The notes beneath the pieces are model-generated. The model worked only from the letters and a program-made list of their open reading frames with translations. It ran no database searches and was not told where the DNA came from. Shown here piece by piece: positions 1-5,485 of a DNA stretch of 5,497 bases; position 1 is the stretch's first letter; the number at the start of each line of letters is the position of its first letter. Origin of the DNA: an uncultured Sphingomonadales bacterium. GTDB lineage: Bacteria; Pseudomonadota; Alphaproteobacteria; Sphingomonadales; Sphingomonadaceae. The translations under genes were made by a program, and so were the position numbers. The DNA is taken from NCBI GenBank assembly GCA_903828025.1, contig CAIKKO010000363.1, positions 1 to 5,497 on the forward strand, given 5' to 3'.

Positions 1-650
1 GTCTGCTCGGGGGTGAGCACGTTGTTGTGCCCGCAGCCGTGGACATAGGACATGACTTGCGCATTGCCCCAGATCTCGAGGTCTTTCACATCCTCCAGCG
101 GGAAGCCGAGCACGCTCGCCATCGTGCGCTGGGGCAGGGGCCGCGCGAAATCGGCGACGAAATCGAAGGTTCCGCCCCCCTCGTCTCTGGCAATCCACTG
201 GTCGATCAGCGCGTCGACATGGCCGGTGATCATCGCCTCGTGCCGCTTGGCGCCGGGGCCGACCCAGGGATCGGTCAGCTGCTGGCGGTGCGCGCGCCAC
301 AGTTCGGGCGTGGGGCGCAGCGCGGCGATGGATTTCACCATCGCGTCGATATCGGGCATGTCGCGGACCGAGGCCGGGTCAGCCGCGCGTGCGGTGAGCA
401 GCAGCGCGAGCGTGGGGAGATAGCGGTCCCAATCGCGCACGACGCGGGCGATATCCTCATATTTGCTTAGCACAAAGGCATCGCTGCCGGGGGTCATCCC
501 CTCGCCGGGCAGGCGCAGCACCGGGGCTTCGGCGTGGAGGATGGCATAGGCCTCGTACCAGTGTTCGGCCGCGCCGGGACTGAACAGATCGACATCCGCC
601 AGACTGTGCGGACAGGCCATCGGGCTCAGCTCGTGGTTCACGTGCCGCAT
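1..650 (-). CDS. Cytochrome P450, N-terminal part (runs off the left edge)
   Basis: This is a partial minus-strand reading frame that is open from the window edge to ATG 650-648, giving 216 residues. It is recognised as a soluble bacterial cytochrome P450, a heme monooxygenase that inserts oxygen into a substrate using electrons from a ferredoxin or similar partner. Visible landmarks are the N-terminal VDLFSPGAAEHWYEAY segment (about 20-35), SKYEDIARVVRDW in the first beta/helix-B region (62-74), the helix-C WxxxR heme-propionate motif (W118, R122; WRAHRQQLTDPW), and FDFVADFARPLPQRTMASVLGF (162-183). The oxygen-binding I helix, the ExxR motif and the heme-Cys loop lie beyond the edge, so completeness cannot be judged. 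The start is supported by GGGAGAG seven bases upstream. It is not a recent duplicate of the P450 at 1349, since sequence and helix-C region differ clearly. It is divergent from the 765-2623 operon. The family is sure; the substrate is unknown. Confidence 0.88.
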   Translation of the reverse strand, partial: MRHVNHELSPMACPHSLADVDLFSPGAAEHWYEAYAILHAEAPVLRLPGEGMTPGSDAFVLSKYEDIARVVRDWDRYLPTLALLLTARAADPASVRDMPDIDAMVKSIAALRPTPELWRAHRQQLTDPWVGPGAKRHEAMITGHVDALIDQWIARDEGGGTFDFVADFARPLPQRTMASVLGFPLEDVKDLEIWGNAQVMSYVHGCGHNNVLTPEQ

Positions 651-657
651 CGTTTCG

Positions 658-664
658 CTCTCCC
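658..664 (-). promoter_or_regulatory. Ribosome binding site of the left P450
   Basis: On the minus strand GGGAGAG lies seven bases before ATG 650-648. It fits the anti-Shine-Dalgarno consensus and supports this ATG over the in-frame ATG ten codons further in. Confidence 0.6.
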
Positions 665-683
665 GGCTCTATTTATTTCGTGA

Positions 684-731
684 GTTGCCGTTGGCGCGGT
701 TGTGACGGACTCGTTGCCGCGCTGCCAACGG
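684..731. promoter_or_regulatory. Possible operator: inverted repeat in the divergent intergenic region
   Basis: CCGTTGGC (688-695) and its exact reverse complement GCCAACGG (724-731) lie 28 bp apart in the 114-bp gap between the two divergent transcription units. GTTGCCG also occurs twice as a direct repeat (684-690 and 713-719), and a CGTTG/CAACG pair (712-716, 726-730) brackets the right half. Centre-to-centre spacing of the inverted arms is 36 bp. This could bind a regulator controlling both the left P450 and the right operon. No convincing -35/-10 pair was found for either direction, and arms this short in GC-rich DNA can arise by chance. Confidence 0.3.
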
Positions 732-750
732 TTACTTTTGACAGCTGCTC

Positions 751-756
751 AGGGAG
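751..756 (+). promoter_or_regulatory. Ribosome binding site that decides the start at 765
   Basis: AGGGAG ends eight bases before ATG 765. The reading frame is open upstream to a GTG at 702, but that codon has no comparable purine-rich site, and the extra 21 residues (MTDSLPRCQRLL...) do not look like this family. The start at 765 is therefore preferred. Confidence 0.65.
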
Positions 757-764
757 CTTCCGCC

Positions 765-1352
765 ATGCCCCGTCTTGCCAAGATTGCCCCCGCCGATTGG
801 GACCCGCGCCTGCGCGCGGCGCTGAAGCCGGAAGACCGCACCGAAATCGAGCAGGGGATGATCCGCTTCCTTGCGCATTGCCCCGATCAAGTGCTGGGGA
901 TGATGCAGTTTGCCGGCGCGCTGAAGGTGCATCGCCAGCTGCCGGAAAAGCTGGTCGAGCTGGTGCGGCTGCGCGTGGCCTTCTTCAACCAGTGCCGCAG
1001 CTGCATGGCGATCCGCTATACCGACGCGCTGGAGGATGGGGTGACCGAAGACCTCGTCTGCTCGCTCGAACGCCCGCAGGAGGCGGAAAACCTCACCCCC
1101 GCCGAAAAGGCCGCGATCCGCTTTGGTGAAGCCATGGCGACCGACCATCTGCGCATCGACGAGGCGATGTATGCCGGTCTGCGCGAACATTTCACCGAAG
1201 CGGAGATTGTCGAGCTGGGCATGACCTGCGCGTTTTTCGTCGGTTTCGGGCGGCTGGCAGCGACCTTGCACATGGTCGAGGAACTGCCCGAAGCGTTCCG
1301 CCGTGAGGGGCCGGTTACGCCCTGGGGTGAGGAACGGGTGGTGGTGCGATGA
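765..1352 (+). CDS. AhpD/carboxymuconolactone decarboxylase-like protein
   Basis: A 195-residue protein of the carboxymuconolactone decarboxylase (CMD)/AhpD-like all-helical fold. Family members include gamma-carboxymuconolactone decarboxylases and AhpD-type alkylhydroperoxidases, which use a Glu-Cys-x-x-Cys-His proton relay. The core is at residues 61-90 (EKLVELVRLRVAFFNQCRSC): E65, then C77-R-S-C80 twelve residues later, as in AhpD. The usual relay His four residues after the second Cys is Arg84 here. The C-terminal half (about 112-170) repeats the helical pattern, with EIVELGMTCAFFVGFGRLA. The start is set by AGGGAG at 751-756. The stop overlaps the start of the following P450 by ATGA (1349-1352), so the two are probably translationally coupled and act in one pathway. 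Many such genes beside catabolic genes have no proven reaction; redox or peroxide protection and a decarboxylase/lyase step are both possible. Family confident, function not. Confidence 0.88.
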   Translation: MPRLAKIAPADWDPRLRAALKPEDRTEIEQGMIRFLAHCPDQVLGMMQFAGALKVHRQLPEKLVELVRLRVAFFNQCRSCMAIRYTDALEDGVTEDLVCSLERPQEAENLTPAEKAAIRFGEAMATDHLRIDEAMYAGLREHFTEAEIVELGMTCAFFVGFGRLAATLHMVEELPEAFRREGPVTPWGEERVVVR

Positions 1353-2623
1353 GCGATGGTAGCGAGGAGATCGGGGTCAACCTGTTCGACCCTGCGGTCC
1401 AGCAGTGCCCCTATGACGCCTATCGCACGTTGCGGGATCAGGCCCCGGCTTATCGCCAGCCCGGCACCAACATCTATGTGATCACGCGCTATGACGACGT
1501 GCGGCGGGTGCTGCTCGATTCGGAGACTTTCCCCAGCAGCCCCAAGACCATCGGCCTGCAATCGCTCTCCGCCAATGTCGAACGGCAGAGGAAGGTCGTC
1601 GCGCGGTTTCAGGAGCGCGGCTGGCTGCCCGAGCCGACGCTCAGCGGGCGTGATGATCCGAACCACAAACAGATGCGCGCGATGTTCAACGAGGCGTTCA
1701 AGCCGAGCCGGATCAAGCAGATCGATCCACTGGTGGAAACGCTGGCTTATGATCTGATCGACGGCTTCGTCGCCGATGGGCGGTGCGAATGGGTCAGCCA
1801 GTTCTGCGTGCCGCTGCCGCTCTACATCATCGGCGAGCAGATGGGTGCGGCGCGCGAGGACATGTGGAAGATCAAGCGCTGGACCGACGCGTTCTTCCAG
1901 CGCATCTCGATGATGCTGCCCGAAGAGCACGAGATCGAGATGGTCGACCGCGAGATCGAGGCGCAGCACTATTTCCAGCCGATCTTCGAGAAGCTGCGCG
2001 CCAATCCCGACGACTCGCTGATCAGCGTGCTGGTCAACACCGTGATCGAGGGCTGGGGCCGCCCGCTCTCCGACAACGAACTGCACGCCGAAATGATGGC
2101 CGATACGTTCGTCGGCGGCAGCGAGACGACGACCAATGCGCTGGCGGCGGGGATGAAGCTGCTGATCGAGAACAAGGACGTGTGGCACAAGCTCAAGTCC
2201 GATCCCGAGCGCTATATGAAGACGTTCGTGGAGGAAGTGGTGCGGCTGGAATCGCCGGTGCAGAGCCTGATGCGGTTCTGCGCGCGCGACACCGAGTTCG
2301 AGGGCGTGGTGATCCCCAAGGGCGCGCTGATCAACGTGCGCTTTGCCGCCGCGAACCGCGATGAGCGCGTGTTCGCATGCCCCGAAAAGCTCGATCTGGA
2401 CCGGCCGAAGGCGGGCGCACACATGGGCTTCGGTTCGGGCACGCACCATTGCCTCGGCGCGCCGCTCGCCCGGCGCGAGCTGACGTGGGGCTTTCAGGCG
2501 GTGGTCGACCGGTTCGAGGACATGCATTTCGCGCCGGGAGTCAACGACTTCGCCGTGCATCCGCACTTCCTGCTGCGCAGCCTGAAAGCACTGCACATCG
2601 AGTTCGAACCGAAGCAGCGGTGA
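1349..2623 (+). CDS. Cytochrome P450, complete
   Basis: A complete 424-residue soluble class-I-type bacterial cytochrome P450, normal in length for the family, with no N-terminal membrane anchor. All landmarks are intact: helix-C region DDPNHKQMRAMFNEAFKPSRI (102-122), I helix FVGGSETT (254-261) with the acid-alcohol pair E259/T260 for oxygen activation, the ExxR motif (E296, R299), the DRPKAGAHMGFG lead-in with R352 and H358, and the heme loop FGSGTHHCLG (361-370) with proximal thiolate Cys368 (TGC at 2450-2452). It should hydroxylate or otherwise oxidise an organic substrate using electrons from a ferredoxin/reductase pair. No redox partner is encoded in the window. Its ATG lies within the stop of the CMD-like gene (ATGA overlap), so it depends on that gene's transcription. 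The stop is 13 bp from the convergent chemotaxis-protein fragment. I cannot assign a CYP family number or a substrate. Confidence 0.95.
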   Translation: MSDGSEEIGVNLFDPAVQQCPYDAYRTLRDQAPAYRQPGTNIYVITRYDDVRRVLLDSETFPSSPKTIGLQSLSANVERQRKVVARFQERGWLPEPTLSGRDDPNHKQMRAMFNEAFKPSRIKQIDPLVETLAYDLIDGFVADGRCEWVSQFCVPLPLYIIGEQMGAAREDMWKIKRWTDAFFQRISMMLPEEHEIEMVDREIEAQHYFQPIFEKLRANPDDSLISVLVNTVIEGWGRPLSDNELHAEMMADTFVGGSETTTNALAAGMKLLIENKDVWHKLKSDPERYMKTFVEEVVRLESPVQSLMRFCARDTEFEGVVIPKGALINVRFAAANRDERVFACPEKLDLDRPKAGAHMGFGSGTHHCLGAPLARRELTWGFQAVVDRFEDMHFAPGVNDFAVHPHFLLRSLKALHIEFEPKQR

Positions 2624-2636
2624 ACGCGGCGCGGCG

Positions 2637-2942
2637 TCAGGCGGCGCGGAAGGCCTGATCCTCCGCATCCGGGCCGCCGGCTGAGAGATCGAGCGCGAAG
2701 CCGCGAGCGCGTTCCTGCAGCTTTGACACCGTCTGCCCTTTGGCCGGGCCTGTACCGCGTTTGGCACTGGCTACGGCGCGGGGCGCGGGCTTGGTCTGGG
2801 TATGGGTCTGGGTTCGCGTCGGGGCGCTGCGTGTGCTCGCCCGGCGCGCCTGATCGCGCTCGACCTTGAAGAATTCGATCGAGACTTGCAGCTCCTGCGC
2901 CTGATCGGCCAGTTCGGCCGAGGTGGCGGACATTTCGTCGAG
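2637..2942 (-). pseudogene. Methyl-accepting chemotaxis protein, C-terminal remnant
   Basis: On the minus strand this encodes about 102 residues beginning LDEMSATSAELADQAQELQ and continuing VSIEFFKVERD. This is the typical end of the signalling coiled coil of methyl-accepting chemotaxis proteins, where EMSATSxELAxQAxxLQxxIxFF closes the cytoplasmic domain. A low-complexity Thr/Gln/Pro/Arg/Lys linker follows (TRTQTHTQTKP, partly from a 12-bp tandem repeat at 2793-2813), then a tail with GFALDLSAGGPDAEDQAF. The sensor, membrane, HAMP and most of the signalling domain are missing. One codon before the recognisable part the frame hits TAG (2945-2943), and the DNA beyond encodes an unrelated protein on the other strand. 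An internal ATG at 2933 could start a 98-residue peptide, but without the CheA/CheW-binding hairpin it could not work as a receptor. I call it a 5'-truncated remnant. Confidence 0.75.
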
Positions 2943-2950
2943 CTAGTCGA
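2934..2950. other. Recombination junction between two truncated genes
   Basis: To the left, the minus strand reads as the chemotaxis-protein tail up to codon 2942-2940. To the right, the plus strand reads as the phosphoesterase tail from about 2937-2946. Neither homology continues into the other side. The pentamer GTCGA occurs at 2937-2941 and 2946-2950, at the point of transition, and could be microhomology used in the join. No insertion-sequence end, tRNA end or long direct repeat is visible. The exact breakpoint cannot be fixed without the parental sequences. Confidence 0.6.
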
Positions 2951-3116
2951 AAATTCGGGGGCCACGCTGTGGGTGCATGGTCATACGCACACGAGCTGCG
3001 ACTATATGGCGGGGAACACGCGCGTCGTTTGCAACCCGAAGGGGTACGGTCCGCAGGCGCGAAGTAAGGTCATCGAGAACGACGAATTTAAACCCGAGCT
3101 GGTAATTGAAATCTGA
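2937..3116 (+). pseudogene. Metallophosphoesterase (calcineurin-like), C-terminal remnant
   Basis: The plus strand encodes about 59 residues running VELVENSGATLWVHGHTHTS, then CDYMAGNTRVVCNPKGYGPQ, then a tail ending ELVIEI and TGA at 3114-3116. This is the end of a calcineurin-like metallophosphoesterase: GHTH is the last metal-binding motif, followed by a (G)NTRVVCNPxGY strand and a terminal ExPxFxPxLVxEI-type segment. The earlier metal motifs (DxH, GDxxD, GNH) are absent, so it cannot be catalytic. The frame continues leftwards to ATG 2802, but that stretch is only the antisense of the chemotaxis remnant, so any product would be a meaningless chimera. The gene converges on hipA, with four bases between the two stops. 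Composition is closer to the hipA side than to the P450 side, suggesting that it moved together with hipBA. Confidence 0.75.
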
Positions 3117-3120
3117 TCGT

Positions 3121-4383
3121 TCAGCCAAACTGTCGGGTGACTGAGTCCAAGCCTTCCGACACAGTGGTCAGGGATACTCCAACTCCGTTTTCACGAGCAT
3201 TCATCGGCCAATCGGCGAGTGCGGAGCGAACATCGTCAATGATGGCAGTGACACGCTTTTCTGAAATACCGTGACCTTTGCCGAGCTTCTGGACGTGTTC
3301 GCGTGTGATGGTACGGCCTTCGCCTTGAACTGCCATGTAATGCTCACCGCCGGGGCCGTTTGAGAACGTGAGGTCGAAAGCAGGCGCAAGCCGCCAATTT
3401 CCCCGATCATCCATGAGGTAGGCATGCTGGCGGACATGATCGTCGCGATTTCGCGAGAGCACATTGAATACCATGCGGCGGAAGGCCTGTTCAACGTCTG
3501 CCATGCTGTGAGTGATTGCCAAAGTTGCTTTCAGGAAACCGTCGTAGTCGACGCTCGGCATATGGGGTGATGCCTCGAGCGCTCCGCCTAAGCTGACCAT
3601 GTGAAGCCGCTTACCCGGTGCCGGTCTATCGAAACGCTTGGTAGCGAAATGACCGGGGCCGGACGCCGATGGGATCAGCTTCGTCTCTGCCATATCAATG
3701 TGTGCGGCGCGGGCCATCCTTGCATAGGCCTCTTCCAGCGGTCCGATATCAGCAGGGTCGTTGGTCGCTGCAAACTTGACGATCCATTCCTCACTAGCGT
3801 TTCCATCTCTCGCGACAGCCAGTTCGTCCCCGGCGCGCAAGCTACCGTCTACGCCGATTGCCACGTGGACTTTCGGCCGCGCACCGCCAGAACCGCCGCC
3901 CAGGCGAGCCAACAGCGCTTCTAATTCTGTCTCCTCGCCCAGCAGCACATGACGGGCCTCATCGGCCAGGAGGTCGAGATCGATACTGTCAGAAACATCT
4001 CCAGCGAATGTTTGAGGTTGGAAGACGAGGGCGCCTCGACCTTTCGTGCCCACCAAGGCAAGCCGGTCAACTGCATCCAGATCTTCAAACCGATGCCCCA
4101 TCTGTTGGAGCCGACGTTTCAACAACAGCATGCCCCAAGCGTCGGGCAGGCAGTCCGAAAGGAACCCGTGGAGGCCATCGAACGCCCGGCTGCGAGCAGG
4201 GTGAAGTCCTGGCTCCATGGGGTAGCGCAGAGGAGAGATTGTCACGCCCTCGGCAATGACTTCTGCCGACCATTCGAGTTGTGCCAATCCATTGGCCATC
4301 GCGAGCCTGCCGACCGAACGCGGTGCGGACTTCTCATCGCTCAGAAGTCCAACAGCCAGTGGAGTTCCTGGTGCAAGCTTCAT
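3121..4383 (-). CDS. hipA: HipA-family type II toxin, Ser/Thr protein kinase
   Basis: A 420-residue full-length HipA-like kinase, the toxin of a type II toxin-antitoxin module. E. coli HipA phosphorylates glutamyl-tRNA synthetase and stops growth; other HipA relatives use other targets, so the substrate here is open. Residues 1-125 form the N-terminal subdomain, including FDGLHGFLSDCLPDAWG (68-84). The Gly-rich GGGSGGARPKV (162-172) matches the P-loop that carries the autophosphorylated Ser in E. coli HipA, probably S165 here. WIVKFAA gives the likely ATP-contacting K203, followed by ATKRFDR (247-253). The catalytic loop is SRNRDDHVRQHAYL (310-323) with D314 as expected general base, and APAFDLTFS (334-341) supplies the metal-binding D337. 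The family normally has Asn where Gln319 stands (DxHxxN). The ATG overlaps the hipB stop by ATGA (4380-4383), with a weak GAGG just upstream inside hipB, implying coupled translation. Lower GC than the P450 block suggests acquisition. Confidence 0.92.
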   Translation of the reverse strand: MKLAPGTPLAVGLLSDEKSAPRSVGRLAMANGLAQLEWSAEVIAEGVTISPLRYPMEPGLHPARSRAFDGLHGFLSDCLPDAWGMLLLKRRLQQMGHRFEDLDAVDRLALVGTKGRGALVFQPQTFAGDVSDSIDLDLLADEARHVLLGEETELEALLARLGGGSGGARPKVHVAIGVDGSLRAGDELAVARDGNASEEWIVKFAATNDPADIGPLEEAYARMARAAHIDMAETKLIPSASGPGHFATKRFDRPAPGKRLHMVSLGGALEASPHMPSVDYDGFLKATLAITHSMADVEQAFRRMVFNVLSRNRDDHVRQHAYLMDDRGNWRLAPAFDLTFSNGPGGEHYMAVQGEGRTITREHVQKLGKGHGISEKRVTAIIDDVRSALADWPMNARENGVGVSLTTVSEGLDSVTRQFG

Positions 4384-4691
4384 GGCCTCGCACCCCCAGC
4401 GCGCTGCCGCTGCGATTTTGTTGCCTTGCGTTGTTGCGCAAGCAAATCGTCCATGCTGTTTGCTGCCATCTCGGGGAATAGCCCAACAATGCCTTCATCG
4501 CACCGGAGAGCCAAGGCAGCGCGAACAAGGTCCTCGATGGAAGCCATACCTTCGGCTTCCATCCTTCGCCACGTTCGGTGGGCTACGCCGGCTTTGGCAG
4601 CTGCCGCTTGCTGGGTAAGATCAAGGGCTAGGCGGCGCGCTTTGATCCGCTTTCCAAGGTCCGTCATCTGATCTTTGAGTGTGAAATACAT
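4380..4691 (-). CDS. hipB: HipB-like XRE-family antitoxin/repressor
   Basis: A 103-residue protein with an N-terminal lambda-repressor-type helix-turn-helix: LGKRIKARRLALDLTQQAAA (12-31), then KAGVAHRTWRRMEAEGMAS (33-51) containing the recognition helix. A helical segment (52-85) and a basic tail (KATKSQRQRAGGARP) follow. By position and size it is the antitoxin partner of HipA: it should bind and neutralise the kinase and repress the shared promoter. Its stop overlaps hipA by ATGA. Two start codons are possible. ATG 4691 gives the full length and lies two bases from the proximal operator core. ATG 4667 starts at MTDLGKR, where family homology begins, and would leave a short leader. Neither has a good Shine-Dalgarno sequence, so the 5' end is uncertain by eight residues. 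The family is clear; the specific hipB name rests on the neighbour. Confidence 0.88.
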   Translation of the reverse strand: MYFTLKDQMTDLGKRIKARRLALDLTQQAAAAKAGVAHRTWRRMEAEGMASIEDLVRAALALRCDEGIVGLFPEMAANSMDDLLAQQRKATKSQRQRAGGARP

Positions 4692-4692
4692 A

Positions 4693-4706
4693 GGCCATAT
4701 ATGGCC
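4693..4706. promoter_or_regulatory. Operator 1 of hipBA (promoter-proximal palindrome)
   Basis: A perfect 14-bp palindrome, GGCCATATATGGCC, whose edge is two bases upstream of ATG 4691. It is identical in sequence to the core of operator 2. Its position over the expected -10/transcription start region is what a repressing HipB dimer would need. Binding by this HipB is inferred, not shown. Confidence 0.7.
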
Positions 4707-4726
4707 AATTATATCTCAAATGTCAA
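4698..4726 (-). promoter_or_regulatory. Candidate hipBA promoter between the two operators
   Basis: Reading the minus strand, a perfect TTGACA (4726-4721) is followed after 17 bp by CATATA (4703-4698) within operator 1. A perfect TATAAT (4713-4708) also lies in between, but only 7 bp after the TTGACA, so the two consensus boxes cannot serve one sigma-70 promoter together. Either -10 choice puts the start of transcription roughly at 4691-4701, leaving almost no leader for ATG 4691. The stretch 4681-4740 is 23/60 GC by hand count, the most AT-rich part of this region. Confidence 0.5.
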
Positions 4727-4730
4727 TCCC

Positions 4731-4750
4731 AGAGGCCATATATGGCCTCT
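4731..4750. promoter_or_regulatory. Operator 2 of hipBA (distal, 20-bp perfect palindrome)
   Basis: A perfect 20-bp palindrome built on the same GGCCATATATGGCC core (4734-4747) with AGA/TCT extensions on each side. Its centre is 41 bp from that of operator 1, close to four helical turns, so two bound dimers would sit on the same DNA face with the TTGACA box between them. It directly abuts the stop codon (4753-4751) of the upstream DUF3883 gene. Confidence 0.7.
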
Positions 4751-5485
4751 TCATAAGAAGCTTGCTTGGTAACTGGTCGCCATCAGCGAAACATGCGCCT
4801 CAAGTGGCGGGCGCAGTTCAAAGGCGCGAGGTTCGCGAGTGAAGTTCCAGAGCCGGACCAACGTCCAATGCTCGCGCCGATCTTCGGCTACGGCCAACTC
4901 GTTGCGCGAGATGTGGAACGGTGTTCGCTCCCAGCCATTGGTCGTCTTGACCTCGACGAGCCTGTCACGGCCGTTGGGCTCAAAACTGAGAATATCGTAG
5001 CCCGCACCGTCGCCATCCACGTGGGACACCCACCGGATGCGTTCGGCAAGATCCATTCGGCCCGCAGCCCGTAGTGTCGCTCGTTCATGCTCAAGCACCC
5101 GCTCTTCACCAGCGAGGCCGAGTGCGCGATTCTTGGCATCCCTTCCGGCAACATCGAATTTTTTGGCGATTGCCGACATTTGGTCCAGCTCGTCAGGAGG
5201 TGGCATGTTGCTCAATGTCGGTGGCGGTCCAATCCAAAGCGTTGGTTGTTCCTTGACGAATGACGGTGCGCGCAACTCTTTGGCCAGGTGCATCGGCGCT
5301 CGGTCAAGCCCACGCACAACGGCATCGATCAGCGAGGTCTGGAAATTGAACGCTGGCTTGTAGCCGGGTATCCAGTCTTCACCCAGAGCCTTCAGGACCG
5401 CGCTGATATTCTGATGCTTGTATTCGATCGAGCCGCGTGGCCTCCCGGTTTTGGCCTGCTGAGCTGCTGCCGGTTTGATGGACAC
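4751..5485 (-). CDS. DUF3883 (NO VEIN C-terminal type) protein, nuclease-like
   Basis: A 244-residue protein. The N-terminal part (about 12-75: KTGRPRGSIEYKHQNISAVL, then NFQTSLIDAVVRGLDRAP) appears to be a separate helical domain that I do not recognise. Residues ~115-240 match DUF3883: NRALGLAGEERVLEHERATL (119-138), DLAERIRWVSHVDGDGAGYD (145-164), ILSFEPNGRDRLVEVKTT (165-182), TPFHISRNELAVAED (188-202). E127, D164 and E178-V-K180 have the D...ExK layout of restriction-endonuclease-like folds, so a DNA or RNA nuclease role is plausible but unproven. DUF3883 is often found in accessory and defence-associated proteins. The start is GTG 5485; an in-frame TAG at 5497-5495 rules out extension, and the nine bases between them hold no clear ribosome site, so the true start could lie a little downstream. 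The gene is co-directional with hipBA, 59 bp before ATG 4691. Confidence 0.8.
   Translation of the reverse strand: MSIKPAAAQQAKTGRPRGSIEYKHQNISAVLKALGEDWIPGYKPAFNFQTSLIDAVVRGLDRAPMHLAKELRAPSFVKEQPTLWIGPPPTLSNMPPPDELDQMSAIAKKFDVAGRDAKNRALGLAGEERVLEHERATLRAAGRMDLAERIRWVSHVDGDGAGYDILSFEPNGRDRLVEVKTTNGWERTPFHISRNELAVAEDRREHWTLVRLWNFTREPRAFELRPPLEAHVSLMATSYQASFL

Noticed and set aside
27..470. Plus-strand open frames opposite the left P450
   Set aside because: The minus strand encodes clear P450 sequence over the whole stretch; the plus frames show no family features.
738..743. TTGACA on the plus strand as a -35 box for the CMD/P450 operon
   Set aside because: It lies 21 bp before the ATG, so the matching -10 and start would fall at or inside the coding region.
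702..764. Upstream GTG start for the CMD-like gene
   Set aside because: It has no ribosome site and its 21 extra residues do not resemble the family; ATG 765 has AGGGAG at the right distance.
1016..2767. A 583-residue open frame on the minus strand opposite the second P450
   Set aside because: It is fully antisense to a P450 with every family motif intact. It is Arg/His/Ala-rich with no recognisable domain and is the usual by-product of GC-rich coding DNA.
2802..2936. N-terminal part of a 104-residue frame reading into the phosphoesterase tail
   Set aside because: It is only the antisense of the chemotaxis remnant and has no similarity to a phosphoesterase; only the part from about 2937 is real family sequence.
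3110..3130. CTGA/TCAG inverted repeat between the phosphoesterase tail and hipA stops as a bidirectional terminator
   Set aside because: The stem is only four base pairs and has no U tract in either direction.
3601..4671. Several plus-strand open frames opposite hipA and hipB
   Set aside because: hipA and hipB are unambiguous on the minus strand with motifs and ATGA coupling; the plus frames are low-complexity shadows.
4731..4750. The 20-bp palindrome as an intrinsic terminator of the DUF3883 gene
   Set aside because: The hairpin has an AT-rich centre, no true loop and no following U tract on the minus strand; its duplicated core fits an operator better.
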